A DNA stretch of 64,000 nucleotides, taken from positions 74,584,682 through 74,648,681 of the forward strand of contig NC_086386.1 in NCBI RefSeq assembly GCF_036588685.1, written 5' to 3'. Both the position numbers and the translations under genes were made by a program. How positions within the stretch are numbered: the stretch's first letter is position 1; the number at the start of each line of letters is the position of its first letter. Shown here one piece after another: positions 11,356 through 25,250 of the stretch. The stretch is from Mytilus trossulus. Lineage: Eukaryota > Mollusca > Bivalvia > Mytilida > Mytilidae. The notes beneath the pieces are model-generated. The model was not told the origin of the DNA. It saw only the letters and a program-made list of their open reading frames with translations, and did no database searches.

Positions 11356-14046
11356 GAATTTGTAATTTGAAATGAAAGTCGACTCACTATAAACGATAAA
11401 TTCGTAATCATCGACGAATTCGTGATTTAAAAAAGGTGGACATGAAGAGTTCAAAATAAAAATAAAAAGCGTATAGTGGGATTTAAAGCACTTTAGAATT
11501 TGAGAAAATTTTGACAATAAGGGGACCCGGGAACTCCAACAAATCTTCCCCTTTTATAGGTCCGCTCGCCACTGTCATGTTGAAGAGTCCTCCTTACCAC
11601 ACACGGTTTATGTAGATATAAGAAGATGTGGTATGAGAGCAATGAGACAACTCTCCACCCAAGCCACAACTTATTAAAATATACAGACATTTATTAGAAA
11701 ATTTAAAGATAGTAGGGCATACATTTATCAACTCATAATACCTTTTATTTTAAGAAGTAAAATAACAATCTTCATATGTTTATGTTTTCTTTTTATATTT
11801 TTTTACAATGTAGGTGTTGTCGTCAACATAAACAAACAGGTACGCGTTGTTGAAATTGTCCACTCAAAAGAACAATTTAAATTACTTATTGTTGTCCACA
11901 ATTATAATTGTATACAGTACTCAGCAGTACAATGCCATTGTTTCATTAGGGGAATATCTCAAACATGTAAAATTATTTTAAAATCTTAATCTTATACAGT
12001 ACTCAGCAGTACAATGCCATTGTTTCATTACTGGGGAATGTATCAAACGTATAAAGTTATTTTAAATATTAATATTAATCTTAAGCTTATAAGCCGAGTG
12101 TTAAAATTAATAAGGGTTTACCCTACTATTCGTTAAAAACTATATGTTTATCCATTATAACAATAAGGCGAATGATGTTTTATGATAACGAGTGAAATAA
12201 AAACTCGTCCTGATTCTGCATGAAATATTTACCACTGGACATTAAACAACCAACAAGCAAATGAGATAACTACCCACTAGAGAGTACATGATGTAGAAGT
12301 AATATACATGTGTCATCGGAAAGACTCTAACAATGAGCAAAACACATTTGTTCCACATAACAAAGCTATAAAAGGCCGACATAGAAAAATGTATAAATTT
12401 CATATAGGAAAACCTGATTTGAAAACCTAAGAGAAGAGTGTTTCTTGTTATCGAGACAGCATCTAAACAAATCAGAAAACCTATATACATCTTGTTTTGT
12501 GTTTTGTGTTTGGAGATTATAAGTTTATTGTTGTAAATGTTCCAGACGTCACCGTTTGAGTATGTGATCCGTACGCGAACAGTTCGACAGTGTGCATATT
12601 TTGAAAAAAGTACACATACGGTCACGACCGTACGCGTAGGGTCCAAATTTTCATATGGCCTGGAACATATGCCATTTTATTATTTGAACAAGAGGTAGTG
12701 ACCCCTTATGGTAAATAACAGGTTATTGATTGCCGTCCCTCAATCCTGTGTACAGTGTATATCACACTAGACGTAAAGGACACAACAACAATCAATTCAT
12801 CAATCATTGTGTGTATCATAATGAGGTAACTATAAGCTTGGTTCCTTCTCAATACATTCTGTAAAACTGTAGACAGAGATCACCATAGATTATCATCGAT
12901 TCCCTTAGTCATGTAAGTGGAGGTCGTGTTGCTTAGTTGCTAGATTTCTATTAATGATTTATTGTTATTGCTTAAATTTTCACTTCGTCGTTTTTGGTGT
13001 TTGGCTATGCTTTTGTCCGTTATTATTGGACTGTCTGTCTTAGGACATTCGATTGACCCCTAGTGGTCTTCTTTCCCTCTTTTAAAACCGATATCTATAT
13101 ATACCAAAACATGCGTATAAGTATCGGTTTTTGTTTATGTTTATGTTTGTGTCATTCGCTAGAGATCTAAACAATATAGTATCAAATTTAGAATCAAACG
13201 AAATACACCAAATACTGTCGATTTTTAGAAATTGTGTCTTTTATTTCGTGTCGCCATGATGGTTTTCGTCCTTAGTGAACTTATTACCTTTCATTGTCCC
13301 GTTGGTGTTATTTTACCCCTTATAAGATAATGTTATATGATTTACTTACTGTATATACGATGCCTTACTCACTTCCTCTTTTAATCCTTACAAATATTTG
13401 ACAATGATTTGAAATATAACACTGAATGTAGAAAAATTAGCACTGCTCGATAATCCAGAACATTTTCGCATATAAAATGAATAACCGATCTACCTGTAAG
13501 GTATACAAATGAATTATAAAATCGATCTACCTTTAAAGTATACCAATGAATTACAATATCGATTCTATACAATAAGTATTGATCTTTGACTCATTTCTAT
13601 ACGAGATTAATAATACATTTAAAAATGTCTTCGGTTCCTTCGTCAAGGTGAAATGTATTCGTATTTGCAATACTTGGTTTAACGCAGTAAATAATGAAAA
13701 GAAATGAATAATGTTTCGAAATGGTAAATGTTATTATTTCCAATTCTTTTAATTTTGATTACATCAATATATATCGAAAGAATTTTTAAAAATATGAATG
13801 GCGCTACTGTAAAGTTTAACAGGATCGATCACGGCTATTTTTAAAGTGTGACGTGTTTCATGTAATGAAATCAACAATACAACAATAAATAAGGGATTTT
13901 AAATTTAAATGTATATATAGAAATTCTTTATAATTTAAAAGTTGAAATCATGACTTGATATCATGACAAATATATTGGGATGTTAGTCTTATCTAAATCT
14001 CTCTTTTGGATATGTGATATGGAATGTGTTTCGTGTTTGATTTATT
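11356..14046. other. Non-coding stretch with small duplications and repeat fragments
   Basis: Holds a fragment of the mussel-type dispersed repeat (about 11625-11660) and an 82-bp tandem duplication with TACAGTACTCAGCAGTAC at about 11913 and 11995. There is another dispersed-repeat stretch near 12215-12420 and a diverged copy of the repeat also seen at 29345-29590 (about 12915-13090). A 47-bp duplication containing CGATCTACC lies at 13476-13565. The 134-codon reverse ORF at 12242-12646 lies largely in repeat and resembles no family I know. Confidence 0.55.
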
Positions 14047-15003
14047 TCAAGATTTCCAGATTTTATTTTAAAGCAACGCTCAGACACATAAATGTGTAAC
14101 ATGAGGTACATATATACATTGGTAAACATTATTTATAATACAAAGGTAACATTAAAAAAAATAAAAAAAAAATAAGACAAATTAATATACATATCACAAT
14201 AAGTTATTCAGATTTTTGATAAAAGATGCCACCTGTCTATATAAATTAACATTACAGTAAGATAACATTACAGATAATTTCTGTTTACTTGGATGCTTCG
14301 TATAATAACTAGGGATATGTTGTTCTCTAAAAGTAACCAGTTGAGGAGACTTGCATATAAAAAGATAGTGGAATTCGTCTCCTACACTTTCGTTACATAT
14401 GTGACATTTTCGGTCATCCGCCGGAATATTGTGCCAACGCCCAGATTCTTGCATTTTCCGGTATTTTTATTAAATAATTTTCAAAACCAAAACAGTTTTT
14501 ATAACTAGAATAAAATATACCGCGGGAAGATAATTGGACATCTTGATGCCATTTTTGTATATATTGGTCTTGTAAAACCTGTTTTATCAGATGTTTGTAG
14601 TCAGCACTATCTTGATTGACAAACACATATCCTAGTCCTGTATCATTAAATATTGATTCTATAAAGTTCAGCCATTTGAATGATTGACCGCTATTTTGCA
14701 TTAAACTTAATAATAATCTATACATATTACTACTTAATTTGTCACCATGCATTATCCTTCTCCAAAATGATGCCATTCTTACTTTGACTTTTATTTCTAA
14801 TGGAAATCTGCCTAATTCTCCATATACCATATAGTTGGGCGTTGAAGATCTTACTCTTAGAATACGTTTACAAAAGTTTAAGTGAATTTGTTCTAAAATT
14901 TTCAGGTTTTCGTATCCCCAAATCTCACAGCCATATAAAAGAAAAGGCTCTACCATGGAATCTGAATTACCTCTTAACAATACTGCAAACATTAAAACAT
15001 AAA
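14047..15003 (-). mobile_element. Decayed LINE (family B), 5'-truncated and frame-broken
   Basis: The minus-strand frame 15013-14414 encodes a post-reverse-transcriptase segment (EPFLLYGCEIWGYENL, LNFCKRILRVRSSTPNYMVY), typical of LINE ORF2. The downstream part continues in another frame from about 14454 to 14194 with SGRWHNIP and the zinc motif CHIC...FHYLFIC. Family members run continuously from the IP motif to the GRW(Y/H)NIP block, so this copy has lost a short stretch and its frame. The 3' UTR mirrors the 10.9-kb copy (ATGTGTCTGAGCGTT) and ends near 14047. It is an inactive copy. Confidence 0.78.
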
Positions 15004-15013
15004 CATGCTGCAA

Positions 15014-18000
15014 CCATACTGTATGACTTCAGAAACTCGTCTGACTGTCCTTCCGACAACGATACAAGTAGACAAGATTTGTTGCTGGCCATCAATGAAC
15101 AGATAAACGTTTAGAGACAATGAAACGTCAACAGAATTTGATTACGCAACGTCATTTGCCAGACATGTTTACGGCCGCAACTTCAACTGCTTATCAAATT
15201 GCCGAGTGCCATTGAGTACAGATTCATGCCATAAATGATTCCCATCAACTGAATTGCCAAAGAATCGACTGAAGGAAAACCTTTAAAGCCCCCAAGTTCC
15301 AACCGCATAATAACTTAAACCAATTAATGGGTTGAACAAATGCAAAACCGGAAGGTGTAAAACAGAACCTAAAAACATGTCAGACAGAATTTGTTGACCT
15401 TTCTGACAATTATTTTGGCGTTTGTAACATGCAGATATCGCTTTGGACGGGCACACATTCATTCAAAAATAACACACAAATAATCTAGTGTTGCGTTTCT
15501 AAAGTCGGTCAGTATATGAGCCCAAGATATGAGTAGGTATCGCCTAATTCTCTATTTTTGCCTTGTAATTTAAATTCAAATTTCCTTCGCACTTTGCCTT
15601 TACTAAATACCATACTTTTTGTTTTTGTTATTTAGATTGAAAACATTGCATATCAAATTTTCACTCTTTTTAACAAAAAAATCTGTGCCACTTTGAGCGA
15701 ATTAGGTCCAGTTTCAACTCTCAAGTCATTCTCCTATTGAGTCTACAAAAAAACGGCGGAACAGCTCATATCTCAGCAACCATGTAGAACACAAATTTTT
15801 ACTTATTACACAGCAACCATGCATTTATAGTATACTTACAGGCACTAGTCTAAAAAAAAAATCATATTAAAATATATATGAAATTTATTTTGAGACAAGT
15901 GCCTGTGAGTATACTGCTTAAATTTCAACTTTGCTTTTATCAATATATTATTAATAATAACGTCCCATATTACACTAGACAAAACTAGAAATTTTCATAA
16001 GGGAGAAGGGGGAAAAGGGGGGGGGGGGGTTAAGGTGGGCATGCTCCCGTGATTCCCGAAAAGGGAGCGGGGGTTAATAAACCAACAACATTTTCTTTTA
16101 CCAAACAAATAAGTTTTAGGAGATGAATGAACGATTATTTTGGCTGATCTATTAGTTGCTTATTTTAACAATCAGACAGTCCGAGAGATTATTGATAATT
16201 TTCTGATAATCATCGATTTACACGCTATCACACGATTTGATTAATTATTTAGTTAATACTATATCATGAAAAGTAAGAAGGTCAATAGAAATTTGACTCG
16301 GAGACTAGTGAACTTCGATTAAAAACTGCAAGCAAATAACCGAGCAAATAACACACAAGAGGAGAAGACACGAGGTGTACAATTTCCAAGATCCCGCCTT
16401 TTTCACCGTTTTAAATCCCATTTACCCCTCTTATTATCCAACACGTCCCTTTGTTTCACCCCTATATCATACAGACTTAAAGCGTGTCAACCCTAAGTTG
16501 AATATATTAACTTTCTAATTGTATATAATAAGACCAACTGGCGGCTTCGGCTGTTGCCTGCTCTTTGGTCGGGCTGATGTCTCCTTGACATATTCCCAAT
16601 TTTAATTCTATATTTTTACCTTTATAAAACTGTAACTCCGTATCCACACCATGGCCTTGACTTTAAGCTACTGTATGGTGCATTAATCAGTCCTTTTATT
16701 AGTTTTGAAAGTTTTGAATTTTGTGAAATACTAAGGCTTTTCTACACCAGGCATAGATTACCTTAGCTGTATTTGGCAAAACTTTAAGGAATTTTGGTCC
16801 TCAATGCTCTTCAACTTCGTACTTTATTTGACTTTTTAACTTTTTTGGATTCGAGCGTCACTGGTGAGTCTTATGTAGACGAAACGCGCGTCTGGTGTAT
16901 TTACTAAATTTAGTCCTGGTATCTATGATGAGTTTATTTAGTGAACTTAAAAAACATGGTAAACTTGACAAACAACTCGCACTGTTGAAATACTTTTCAT
17001 TAGAGTCAACAATTCTTAACTGGGCAAAAACAGTGAAGGCAGTTAAAATTGTATTACACCATGTCTCATAAATAACAGAGATTTCTTCGCCAGAGTTATT
17101 CCTCTTTATCCGCTAACTTAATCGTTTAAGTGCATGCAAAAGAAAATTGTACATTTTTGATACATCAATGAATGTGTATATTATATATGCCATCACACCC
17201 TCAGTATTATTCAGATTCTAATTGATAAACTTTTATATATTTATAGATTTTGAAAAACCAAAGTGGAGATTTTAATTTTTATATCAAATTTTAATAATGT
17301 ACAAATGTTGTAATATTGAAAGTTTTAACTCTATCGTGGACATGTAAATTGTCCGTTCAATTTGGCCCATAATCTGGTCAAAATTTTACAAAAAATTGAA
17401 AGCTAATGGCATATGGTATATGGTATACGCTAATAGCATTAAACGGGAAATAATTACACGTATGAATGATCCAATTTACACGAAAATAATAAATACGGAT
17501 TAAATTGATTCAACAATCTGATTAAACATAAAAGATAACAAATTCGTCAAATATTCATGCTATCACTTGTTCAGAAAAAAACGTTGTTTTTAACAGTTCA
17601 GATTTAAATTGTTTTAATATGGTATTGAAGACTGAAATTTGAAACATTTGATATGCAGCAATCAGCAATAAAATTACTTTGTATTTCATGTTCTAGCTTG
17701 CGATCGGTTTAGGATGTATAAAATGTATTCACATTTAAGACTAGATGTCCTTTTTTTATTCTATGTTTCTGCTGTAGATTATTATCATTATATGAAATCA
17801 CAGTACCCGTACATAATTCTTTTCCTTTAAATCAATTTTCTGAATTAACACTGGTATGTTAAACTTGACAAGGGCGAAGATGTGGTGTTATGTCCAGTGG
17901 CAAGTATCTCAAGCATACATTAAATAATTAACACACAAGGCATGTTCTGTAAGATATGCGTCTAGAATGAATGGCGGGAGATTTGGATAGCCAATGGAAA

Positions 18001-18436
18001 ATGGGGGTTTGTTTGACAGAACAGAAATTTAGTTTTGCACCAAGCCATTTTCTGACCATTTGGAGTAAAGTAGCAATGTTTATTTGCCGAATGGAAAGCT
18101 CAGAACCCCCGTACACGAGCAACTAATCCCCATGTCGACAGGTGATATGGCCGTGTAGAATAAAAATATTATGATACATCTCCTGTATCAATACTGGCAT
18201 GCAGCCATACTGTGCAGGTTTTTGCGACATATAGTCTAAATAGGTTTGTGTGCACGAAAACTAGTTTGACCTCACCACAGTGTGTGTCTGTACCAAGTCT
18301 GAACCATGAGTTGCTCGTCCATTCTATTGTTTCCGAGGAGTGGAGTGTTTATAGTTAATATAGTTGAACTGTCCAATACTTTTTTTTTATTATTCGTGTG
18401 TATTATCCACGTGACTCCTGAATATTTCACTCAGGA
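15014..18436. other. Non-coding stretch with one dispersed repeat and a poly-G run
   Basis: A reverse copy of a dispersed repeat (CGTCTGGTG, GTCACTGGTGAGTCTTATG, GTAGACGAAACGCGCGTC) occupies about 16700-16935; plus-orientation copies are at 55190-55490 and 59658-60020. A poly-G run follows 16015. The 64-codon reverse ORF at 17928-18122 is unsupported. No other gene-like signal is seen. Confidence 0.55.
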
Positions 18437-21400
18437 CAAGCAAACATAAGTAAGCTCGATAACATGTATGTAATTCTTATCTGTCCATGCAGACACAAGT
18501 AAGCTCGATAACATGTATGTAATTCTTATCCGTCCATGCAGACATAAGTAAGCTCGATAACATGTATGTAATTCTTATCTGTCCATGCAGACACAAGTAA
18601 GCTCGATAACATGTATGTAATTCTTATCCGTCCATGCAGACATAAGTAAGCTCGATAACATGTATGTAATTCTTATCTGTCCATGCAGACATAAGTAAGC
18701 TCGATAACATGTATGTAATTCTTATCTGTCCATGCAGACACAAGTAAGCTCGATAACATGTATGTAATTCTTATCTGTCCATGCAGACACAAGTAAGCTC
18801 GATAACATGTATGTAATTCTTATCTGTCCATGCAAACATAAGTAAGCTCGATAACATGTATGTAATTCTTATCTGTCCATGCAGACATAAGTAAGTTCGA
18901 TAATATGTATGTAATTCTTATCTGTCCATGAAAACATAAGTAAGTTCGATAACATGTATGTAATTCTTATCTGTCCATGCAATCATAAGTAAACTCGATA
19001 ACATGTATGTAATTCTTATCTGTCCATGCAGACACTAAGTAAGCTCGATAAGATGTATGTAATTCTTATCTGTCCATGCAGACACTAAGTAAGCTCGATA
19101 ACATGTATGTAATTCTTATCTGTCCATGCAGACATAAGTAAACTCGATAACATGTATGTAATTCTTATCTGTCCATGCAAACATAAGTAAGCTTGATAAC
19201 ATGTATGTAATTCTTATCTGTTCATGCAGACATAAGTAAGCTCGATAACATGTATGTAATTTTCATCTGTCCATGCAGACATAAGTAAGCTCGATAACAT
19301 GTATGTAATTCTTATCTGTCCATGCAAACATAAGTAAGTTCGATAACATGTATGTAATTCTTATCTGTCCATGCAAACATAAGTAAGCTCGATAACATGT
19401 ATGTAATTCTTATCTGTCCATGCAAACATAAGTAAGCTTGATAACATGTATGTAATTCTTATCTGTCCATGCAATCATAAGTAAGCTTGATAACATGTAT
19501 GTAATTCTTATCTGTCCATGCAGACATAAGTAAGCTTGATAACATGTATGTAATTCTTATCTGTCCATGCAGACATAAGTAAGCTCGATAACATGAATGT
19601 AATTCTTATCTGTCCATGCAAACATAAGTAAGTTCGATAACATGTATGTAATTCTTATCTGTCCATGCAAACATAAGTAAACTTGATAACATGTATGTAA
19701 TTCTTATCTGTCCATGCAAACATAAGTAAGCTCGATAACATGTATGTAATTCTTATCTGTCCATGCAGACATAAGTAAACTCGATAACATGTATGTAATT
19801 CTTATCTGTCCATGCAGACATAAGTAAACTCGATAACATGTATGTAATTCTTATCTGTCCATGCAGACACTAAGTAAGCTCGATAAGATGTATGTAATTC
19901 TTATCTGTCCATGCAAACATAAGTAAGTTCGATAACATGTATGTAATTCTTATCTGTCCATGCAGACATAAGTAAACTCGATAACATGTATGTAATTCTT
20001 ATCTGTCCATGCAGACACTAAGTAAGCTCGATAAGATGTATGTAATTCTTATCTGTCCATGCAAACATAAGTTAGTTCGATGACATGTATGTAATTCTTA
20101 TCTGTCCATGCAGACATAAGTAAACTCGATAACATGTATGTAATTCTTATCTGTCCATGCAGACATAAGTAAACTCGATAACATGTATGTAATTCTTATC
20201 TGTCCATGCAGACACTAAGTAAGCTCGATAAGATGTATGTAATTCTTATCTGTCCATGCAAACATAAGTAAGTTCGATAACATGTATGTAATTCTTATCT
20301 GTCCATGCAGACATAAGTAAACTCGATAACATGTATGTAATTCTTATCTGTCCATGCAGACACTAAGTAAGCTCGATAAGATGTATGTAATTCTTATCTG
20401 TCCATGCAGACATAAGTAAACTCGATAACATGTATGTAATTCTTATCTGTTCATGCAGACATAAGTAAGCTCGATAACATGTATGTAATTTTCATCTGTC
20501 CATGCAGACATAAGTAAGCTCGATAACATGTATGTAATTCTTATCTGTCCATGCAAACATAAGTAAGTTCGATAACATGTATGTAATTCTTATCTGTCCA
20601 TGCAGACATAAGTAAACTCGATAAGATGTATGTAATTCTTATCTGTCCATGCAGACATAAGTAAGCTTGATAACATGTATGTAATTCTTATCTGTTCATG
20701 CAGACATAAGTAAGCTCGATAACATGTATGTAATTTTCATCTGTCCATGCAGACATAAGTAAGCTCGATAACATGTATGTAATTCTTATCTGTCCATGCA
20801 AACATAAGTAAGTTCGATAACATGTATGTAATTCTTATCTGTCCATGCAAACATAAGTAATTTCGATAACATGTATGTTATTCTTATCTGTCCATGCAGA
20901 CACTAAGTAAGCTCGATAAGATGTATGTAATTCTTATCTGTCCATGCAAACATAAGTAAGTTCGATTACATGTATGTAATTCTTATCTGTCCATGCAAAC
21001 ATAAGTAAGTTTGATAACATGTATGTAATTCTTATCTGTCCATGCAGACACTAAGTAAGCTCGATAAGATGTATGTAATTCTTATCTGTCCATGCAGAGA
21101 CTAAGTAAGCTCGATAACATGTATGTAATTCTTATCTGTCCATGCAAACATAAGTAAGTTCGATAACATGTATGTAATTCTTATCTGTCCATGCAAACAT
21201 AAGTAAGCTCGATAACATGAATGTAATTCTTATCTGTCCATGCAATCATAAGTAAGCTTGATAACATGTATGTAATTCTTATCTGTCCATGCAGACATAA
21301 GTAAGCTTGATAACATGTATGTAATTCTTATCTGTCCATGCAGACATAAGTAAGCTCGATAACATGAATGTAATTCTTATCTGTCCATGCAAACATAAGT

Positions 21401-22235
21401 AAGTTCGATATCATGTATGTAATTCTTATCTGTCCATGCAAACATAAGTAAACTTGATAACATGTATGTAATTCTTATCTGTCCATGCAAACATAAGTAA
21501 GCTCGATAACATGTATGTAATTCTTATCTGTCCATGCAGACATAAGTAAACTCGATAACATGTATGTAATTCTTATCTGTCCATGCAGACATAAGTAAAC
21601 TCGATAACATGTATCTAATTCTTATCTGTCCATGCAGACACTAAGTAAGCTCGATAAGATGTATGTAATTCTTATCTGTCCATGCAAACATAAGTAAGTT
21701 CGATAACATGTATGTAATTCTTATCTGTCCATGCAGACATAAGTAAACTCGATAACATGTATGTAATTCTTATCTGTCCATGCAGACACTAAGTAAGCTC
21801 GATAAGATGTATGTAATTCTTATCTGTCCATGCAAACATAAGTAAGTTCGATAACATGTATGTAATTCTTATCTGTCCATGCAGACATAAGTAAACTCGA
21901 TAACATGTATGTAATTCTTATCTGTCCATGCAGACATAAGTAAACTCGATAACATGTATGTAATTCTTATCTGTCCATGCAGACACTAAGTAAGCTCGAT
22001 AACATATATGTAATTCTTATCTGTCCATGCAGACATAAGTAAACTTGATAACATGTATGTAATTCTTATCTGTCCATGCAGACATAAGTAAACTTGATAA
22101 CATGTATGTAATTCTTATCTGTCCATGCAGACACTAAGTAAGCTCGATAACATGTATGTAATTCTTATCTGTCCATGCAGACATAAGTAAACTCGATAAC
22201 ATGTATGTAATTCATATCTGTCCATGCAGACACTT
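18437..22235. repeat. 49-bp minisatellite, about 77 units
   Basis: The array unit is approximately GACATAAGTAAGCTCGATAA, then CATGTATGTAATTCTTATCT, then GTCCATGCA. The 50-bp variant begins GACACTAAGTAAG and often pairs with GATAAGATG. Subtypes (AAACATAAGTAAGTTC, CTTGATAAC, TTTTCATCTG) recur in blocks. The distinctive GCAATCATAAGTAAGC unit at 19471 recurs with its neighbours at 21242, 1,771 bp away (36 units). No unique spacers, ORF or neighbouring exon is seen. Confidence 0.95.
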
Positions 22236-24362
22236 TGACTAGTATTTTGTTGTTTGTTGTCTTTCACTCGATATAAAGCTTAATGTCTTTTTTCTATATA
22301 ATTCATTTTCGCTTTCCTTTTCATGTTCAATTTTGCATTTTTATGCTAATTTTGCTTTCTTTTTTATGTTCAATTTTGCATTCTATTTATGTTCAGTTTT
22401 TCTTTTTTTTATGATCATTTTTTAAATCTATTTTATGTTCATTTTTTCTCTCTTTTTTATGTTCAATTTTGCTTTATATTTATTTTTTGTTCTATTTTTG
22501 CTCACTTTTAATAAAATTGAGAAATCAAATCAAAGCGACAACAACCCGACCATAGAGCAGACACCAGTCGAAGGCCACCAATGGGTCTTCAATGTAGCGA
22601 GAATTCCCGCACCCGTTGGCGTCTTTCAGCTGGCCCCATAAAATATGTATAATGTTCTTTTTTTGGCATTATTTTTTTTGTTAATGTTTGTTTTCTTATT
22701 TATGTTCATTGGTGCTTTCCTTTTTTTTTTTATGCAAGAAGACAATTTGAAACACTAATAAAATTAATTACCCTTTTAATTGTATATACTAATATCACAA
22801 TAAAATTGAAAGAAATTAAATTTCTGATGGAATTCACATTATAAATATACATTGGTTTTCAAAAAAGTTTCAAACAATACTCATAAACTGTTAAATCTTA
22901 AATCCCTTTTAAGCTGAAAAAGAAATTTCAGCAAAATATATTTGACAAATTATTTGTTATATATTATATTTTATATTTTTCAAAGGGAATATGATTTAGA
23001 GGACCACCATTTGATTTTCGGGCGGAGGGGGTGGAGGTTTTGAAAATGAATATTTTGACCTGGTAAATGCCGAAAATTAATAACCTTTATAAAGACAATA
23101 ATAAAACGGGAATTATTATTTTTAAACTTATAATACAGGAGTTAATCGTGTACAAAAGTGTTAATAAATTTTCTTGCTACAAAGTCACGGAAAGATATAA
23201 GCATGCGTAGTATTAGTTACAGATGAAATTGAATCGGCAATCCGAAAAAAAATCCCCCACTCACCACACCAGATGCAGTATATCTACGTATTGATCGACT
23301 CTACAACTTTTTTTCACATTAATTCGACGATTTTCCCTCCTAACTGCATGTATATGCATTTCCTTTTATTCATGTTATTAATGACAGGAAATTCGAGATT
23401 CTAACATATATTTCAGATTTAAACTCTTGTTTTTACAAATCTCTCAGCATATATTATGATATCATTACTCTTCAAACCATAAAAGTGATTACCAATAAAA
23501 ATAAACAAATAATAATGCTTAAAACGGTATGATGTAATATTTCTCTGTTAAATGTATCTAGGCTTTGACAACAAAAATAAAAAAAAACATTTGGCTTTCA
23601 AATTGAAATAATCTTAATTCTGCATAAATGCAGTCAACAAGATAACGGCATGCCATGTAATAAAATATTTATAAAAAAAAATCATATGTTTGCAAGTTTC
23701 GGTTATTATATATTAAAAAAATATTCAATTCACATTCTAACCTTTGAAAAAAACACTATATGAAAATATATTTAAAAGATTTGTTTTTAGTCAGCTAAGG
23801 ACATCGTGAATTTCTACGGTAACGGTATCGGTCTGTTAGTGATCATGACACTAAAGTAATTACATTACAAACTCAACCAAAAAAGTGTCGCCAAATATAA
23901 TGTCCGAATGTGAGGATGAAGTTAATACTTATCTTATCATTTGATAAAAATCGCATAACTAATCAAGATTAAATAATAAAAGAAGTAAACATCATATTTA
24001 GGACTCCTTATATGTTTAAGTACTGTTGACCTTTTTAAGCTTAAATGATTTACAGATTTAGATGAATATGTCCGAATAAGTATATTTGGCTTGGCCATAT
24101 TCAGGTAATGTAAAATTATTTTTGTTGTAGTTAGGTGATAAAATCAAAATTAACAACACATTTTCTTACATAAAGACCTGAGGTAAGAGTTACTGTTTTA
24201 GTTCAACACATAAACAGGTTAGCATTTTGGACAATGGATTTACAACAATATAATACAAGTACAACAAAAACAAATAAACGAATAAAAAATAATAAAAAAT
24301 AAACATTACGGTTCCTATATATATGTAAAATATAATAAAGTAACATGATTGTCTTGTAGCAA
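22236..24362. other. AT-rich flank of the 49-bp minisatellite
   Basis: The first 450 bp are T-rich with repeated TTTATGTTCA phrases (22290-22710), a low-complexity zone. The plus-strand ORF at 22435-22641 reads through it and looks accidental. The rest is AT-rich with no recognised feature. Confidence 0.55.
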
Positions 24363-24627
24363 TTTACAGCTGATTTAATTGAATGTGTAGGCAAAGGTAA
24401 TAACTTTGGTAAGCTCCCTTGCTAGCTGAACTGTGAAGGTAAGGTATATTACCCTCCTTTCGAAGTAGCCTTGTCCTACATACTGATAAATTAGTGATCT
24501 GTCGGACTAGTCTACTCTTAAAGGAGGGTTGTTTACCTAACCTAATAATGACTTAACGGTTCAGCCAGCAAGCAAGCTAACCAAACATATTACCTTTGTC
24601 TTCACACTCAATGGAATCGGCTGTAAA
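24363..24627. mobile_element. ~265-bp foldback (MITE-like) element
   Basis: The segment folds almost end to end. TTTACAGCTGATT, AATGTGTAGGCAAAGG, TAAGCTCCCTTGCTAGCTGA and ACCCTCCTTT on the left pair with the reverse complements on the right (AAAGGAGGGTT, TCAGCCAGCAAGCAAGCTAA, CCTTTGTCTTCACACT, CGGCTGTAAA). The arms are about 130 bp, imperfect, with one roughly 12-bp gap and almost no loop. No target-site duplication was identified. It lies about 630 bp past the NIPA stop codon. Confidence 0.8.
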
Positions 24628-24831
24628 GTCTCTTAGTTGATGAGACTAATACTATACTGTGAAAGATAGACTACGAAAATGGTTTCAGATTTCATTCCCT
24701 GAAATTAAAAACATGTATTGCAATATTCTTTTCTCTAGTATGCTGCATTCTGTTATTTCAGCAAAACAGAGGTACACTAAACGTTTATGTTTCCCTGATA
24801 AGTTGACTTAATTGAGATCATTTTATTCAAG

Positions 24832-24837
24832 CTTAAT
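24832..24837 (-). terminator. Candidate poly(A) signal of the NIPA gene
   Basis: TTTATT on the plus strand reads AATAAA on the minus strand, about 420 bp past the stop codon. It is the first canonical hexamer I found past the 75-bp repeats. No transcript evidence is available. Confidence 0.35.
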
Positions 24838-24986
24838 TCAGATCTTTTTCCCTTTGGTTTTGTTTCGGAAAAAAATTAACCAGCGTTCAATTGTGCATTC
24901 GGAACGATTTAATCAGATATATCATTAAGCAAATAATACCATTTTCCTTTTCTTTGCCTGACATGGCATTGATGTCGCGGATTAAA

Positions 24987-25250
24987 AGGACAGCTCGACT
25001 GGTCATACTTTTTCTAATTCACTCAGGATCCTTATTTATCTCTTCAGAATTATAAGTTAGAAGGACAGCTCGACTGGTCATACTTTTTCTAATTCACTCA
25101 GGATCCTTATTTATCTCTTCAGAATAATAAGTTAGAAGGACAGCTCGACTGGTCATACTTTTTCTAATTCACTCAAGATCCTTTTTTATCTCATCAGAAT
25201 AATAAGTTAGAAGGACAGCTCGATTAGTCATAATTTTTCTCATACAGTAG
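24987..25250 (-). repeat. 75-bp tandem repeat in the NIPA 3' UTR region
   Basis: AGGACAGCTCGA occurs at 24987, 25062, 25137 and 25212, exactly 75 bp apart, giving about 3.5 units. Each unit has GGTCATACTTTTTCTAATTC and CTCAGGATCC-type text. The last unit ends only a few bases from the NIPA stop codon, so the array would be transcribed as 3' UTR. Confidence 0.9.

Noticed and set aside
15000..15400. Possible coding remnant after the LINE at 15 kb (plus-strand frame to 15114)
   Set aside because: The plus-strand 104-codon frame is mostly the antisense of the LINE; the remainder has frequent stops.
6798..22235. Long regular arrays that might suggest CRISPR
   Set aside because: Units abut directly without unique spacers, unit lengths of 44-58 bp vary slightly, there are no cas genes, and the surroundings are animal DNA. 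These are minisatellites.
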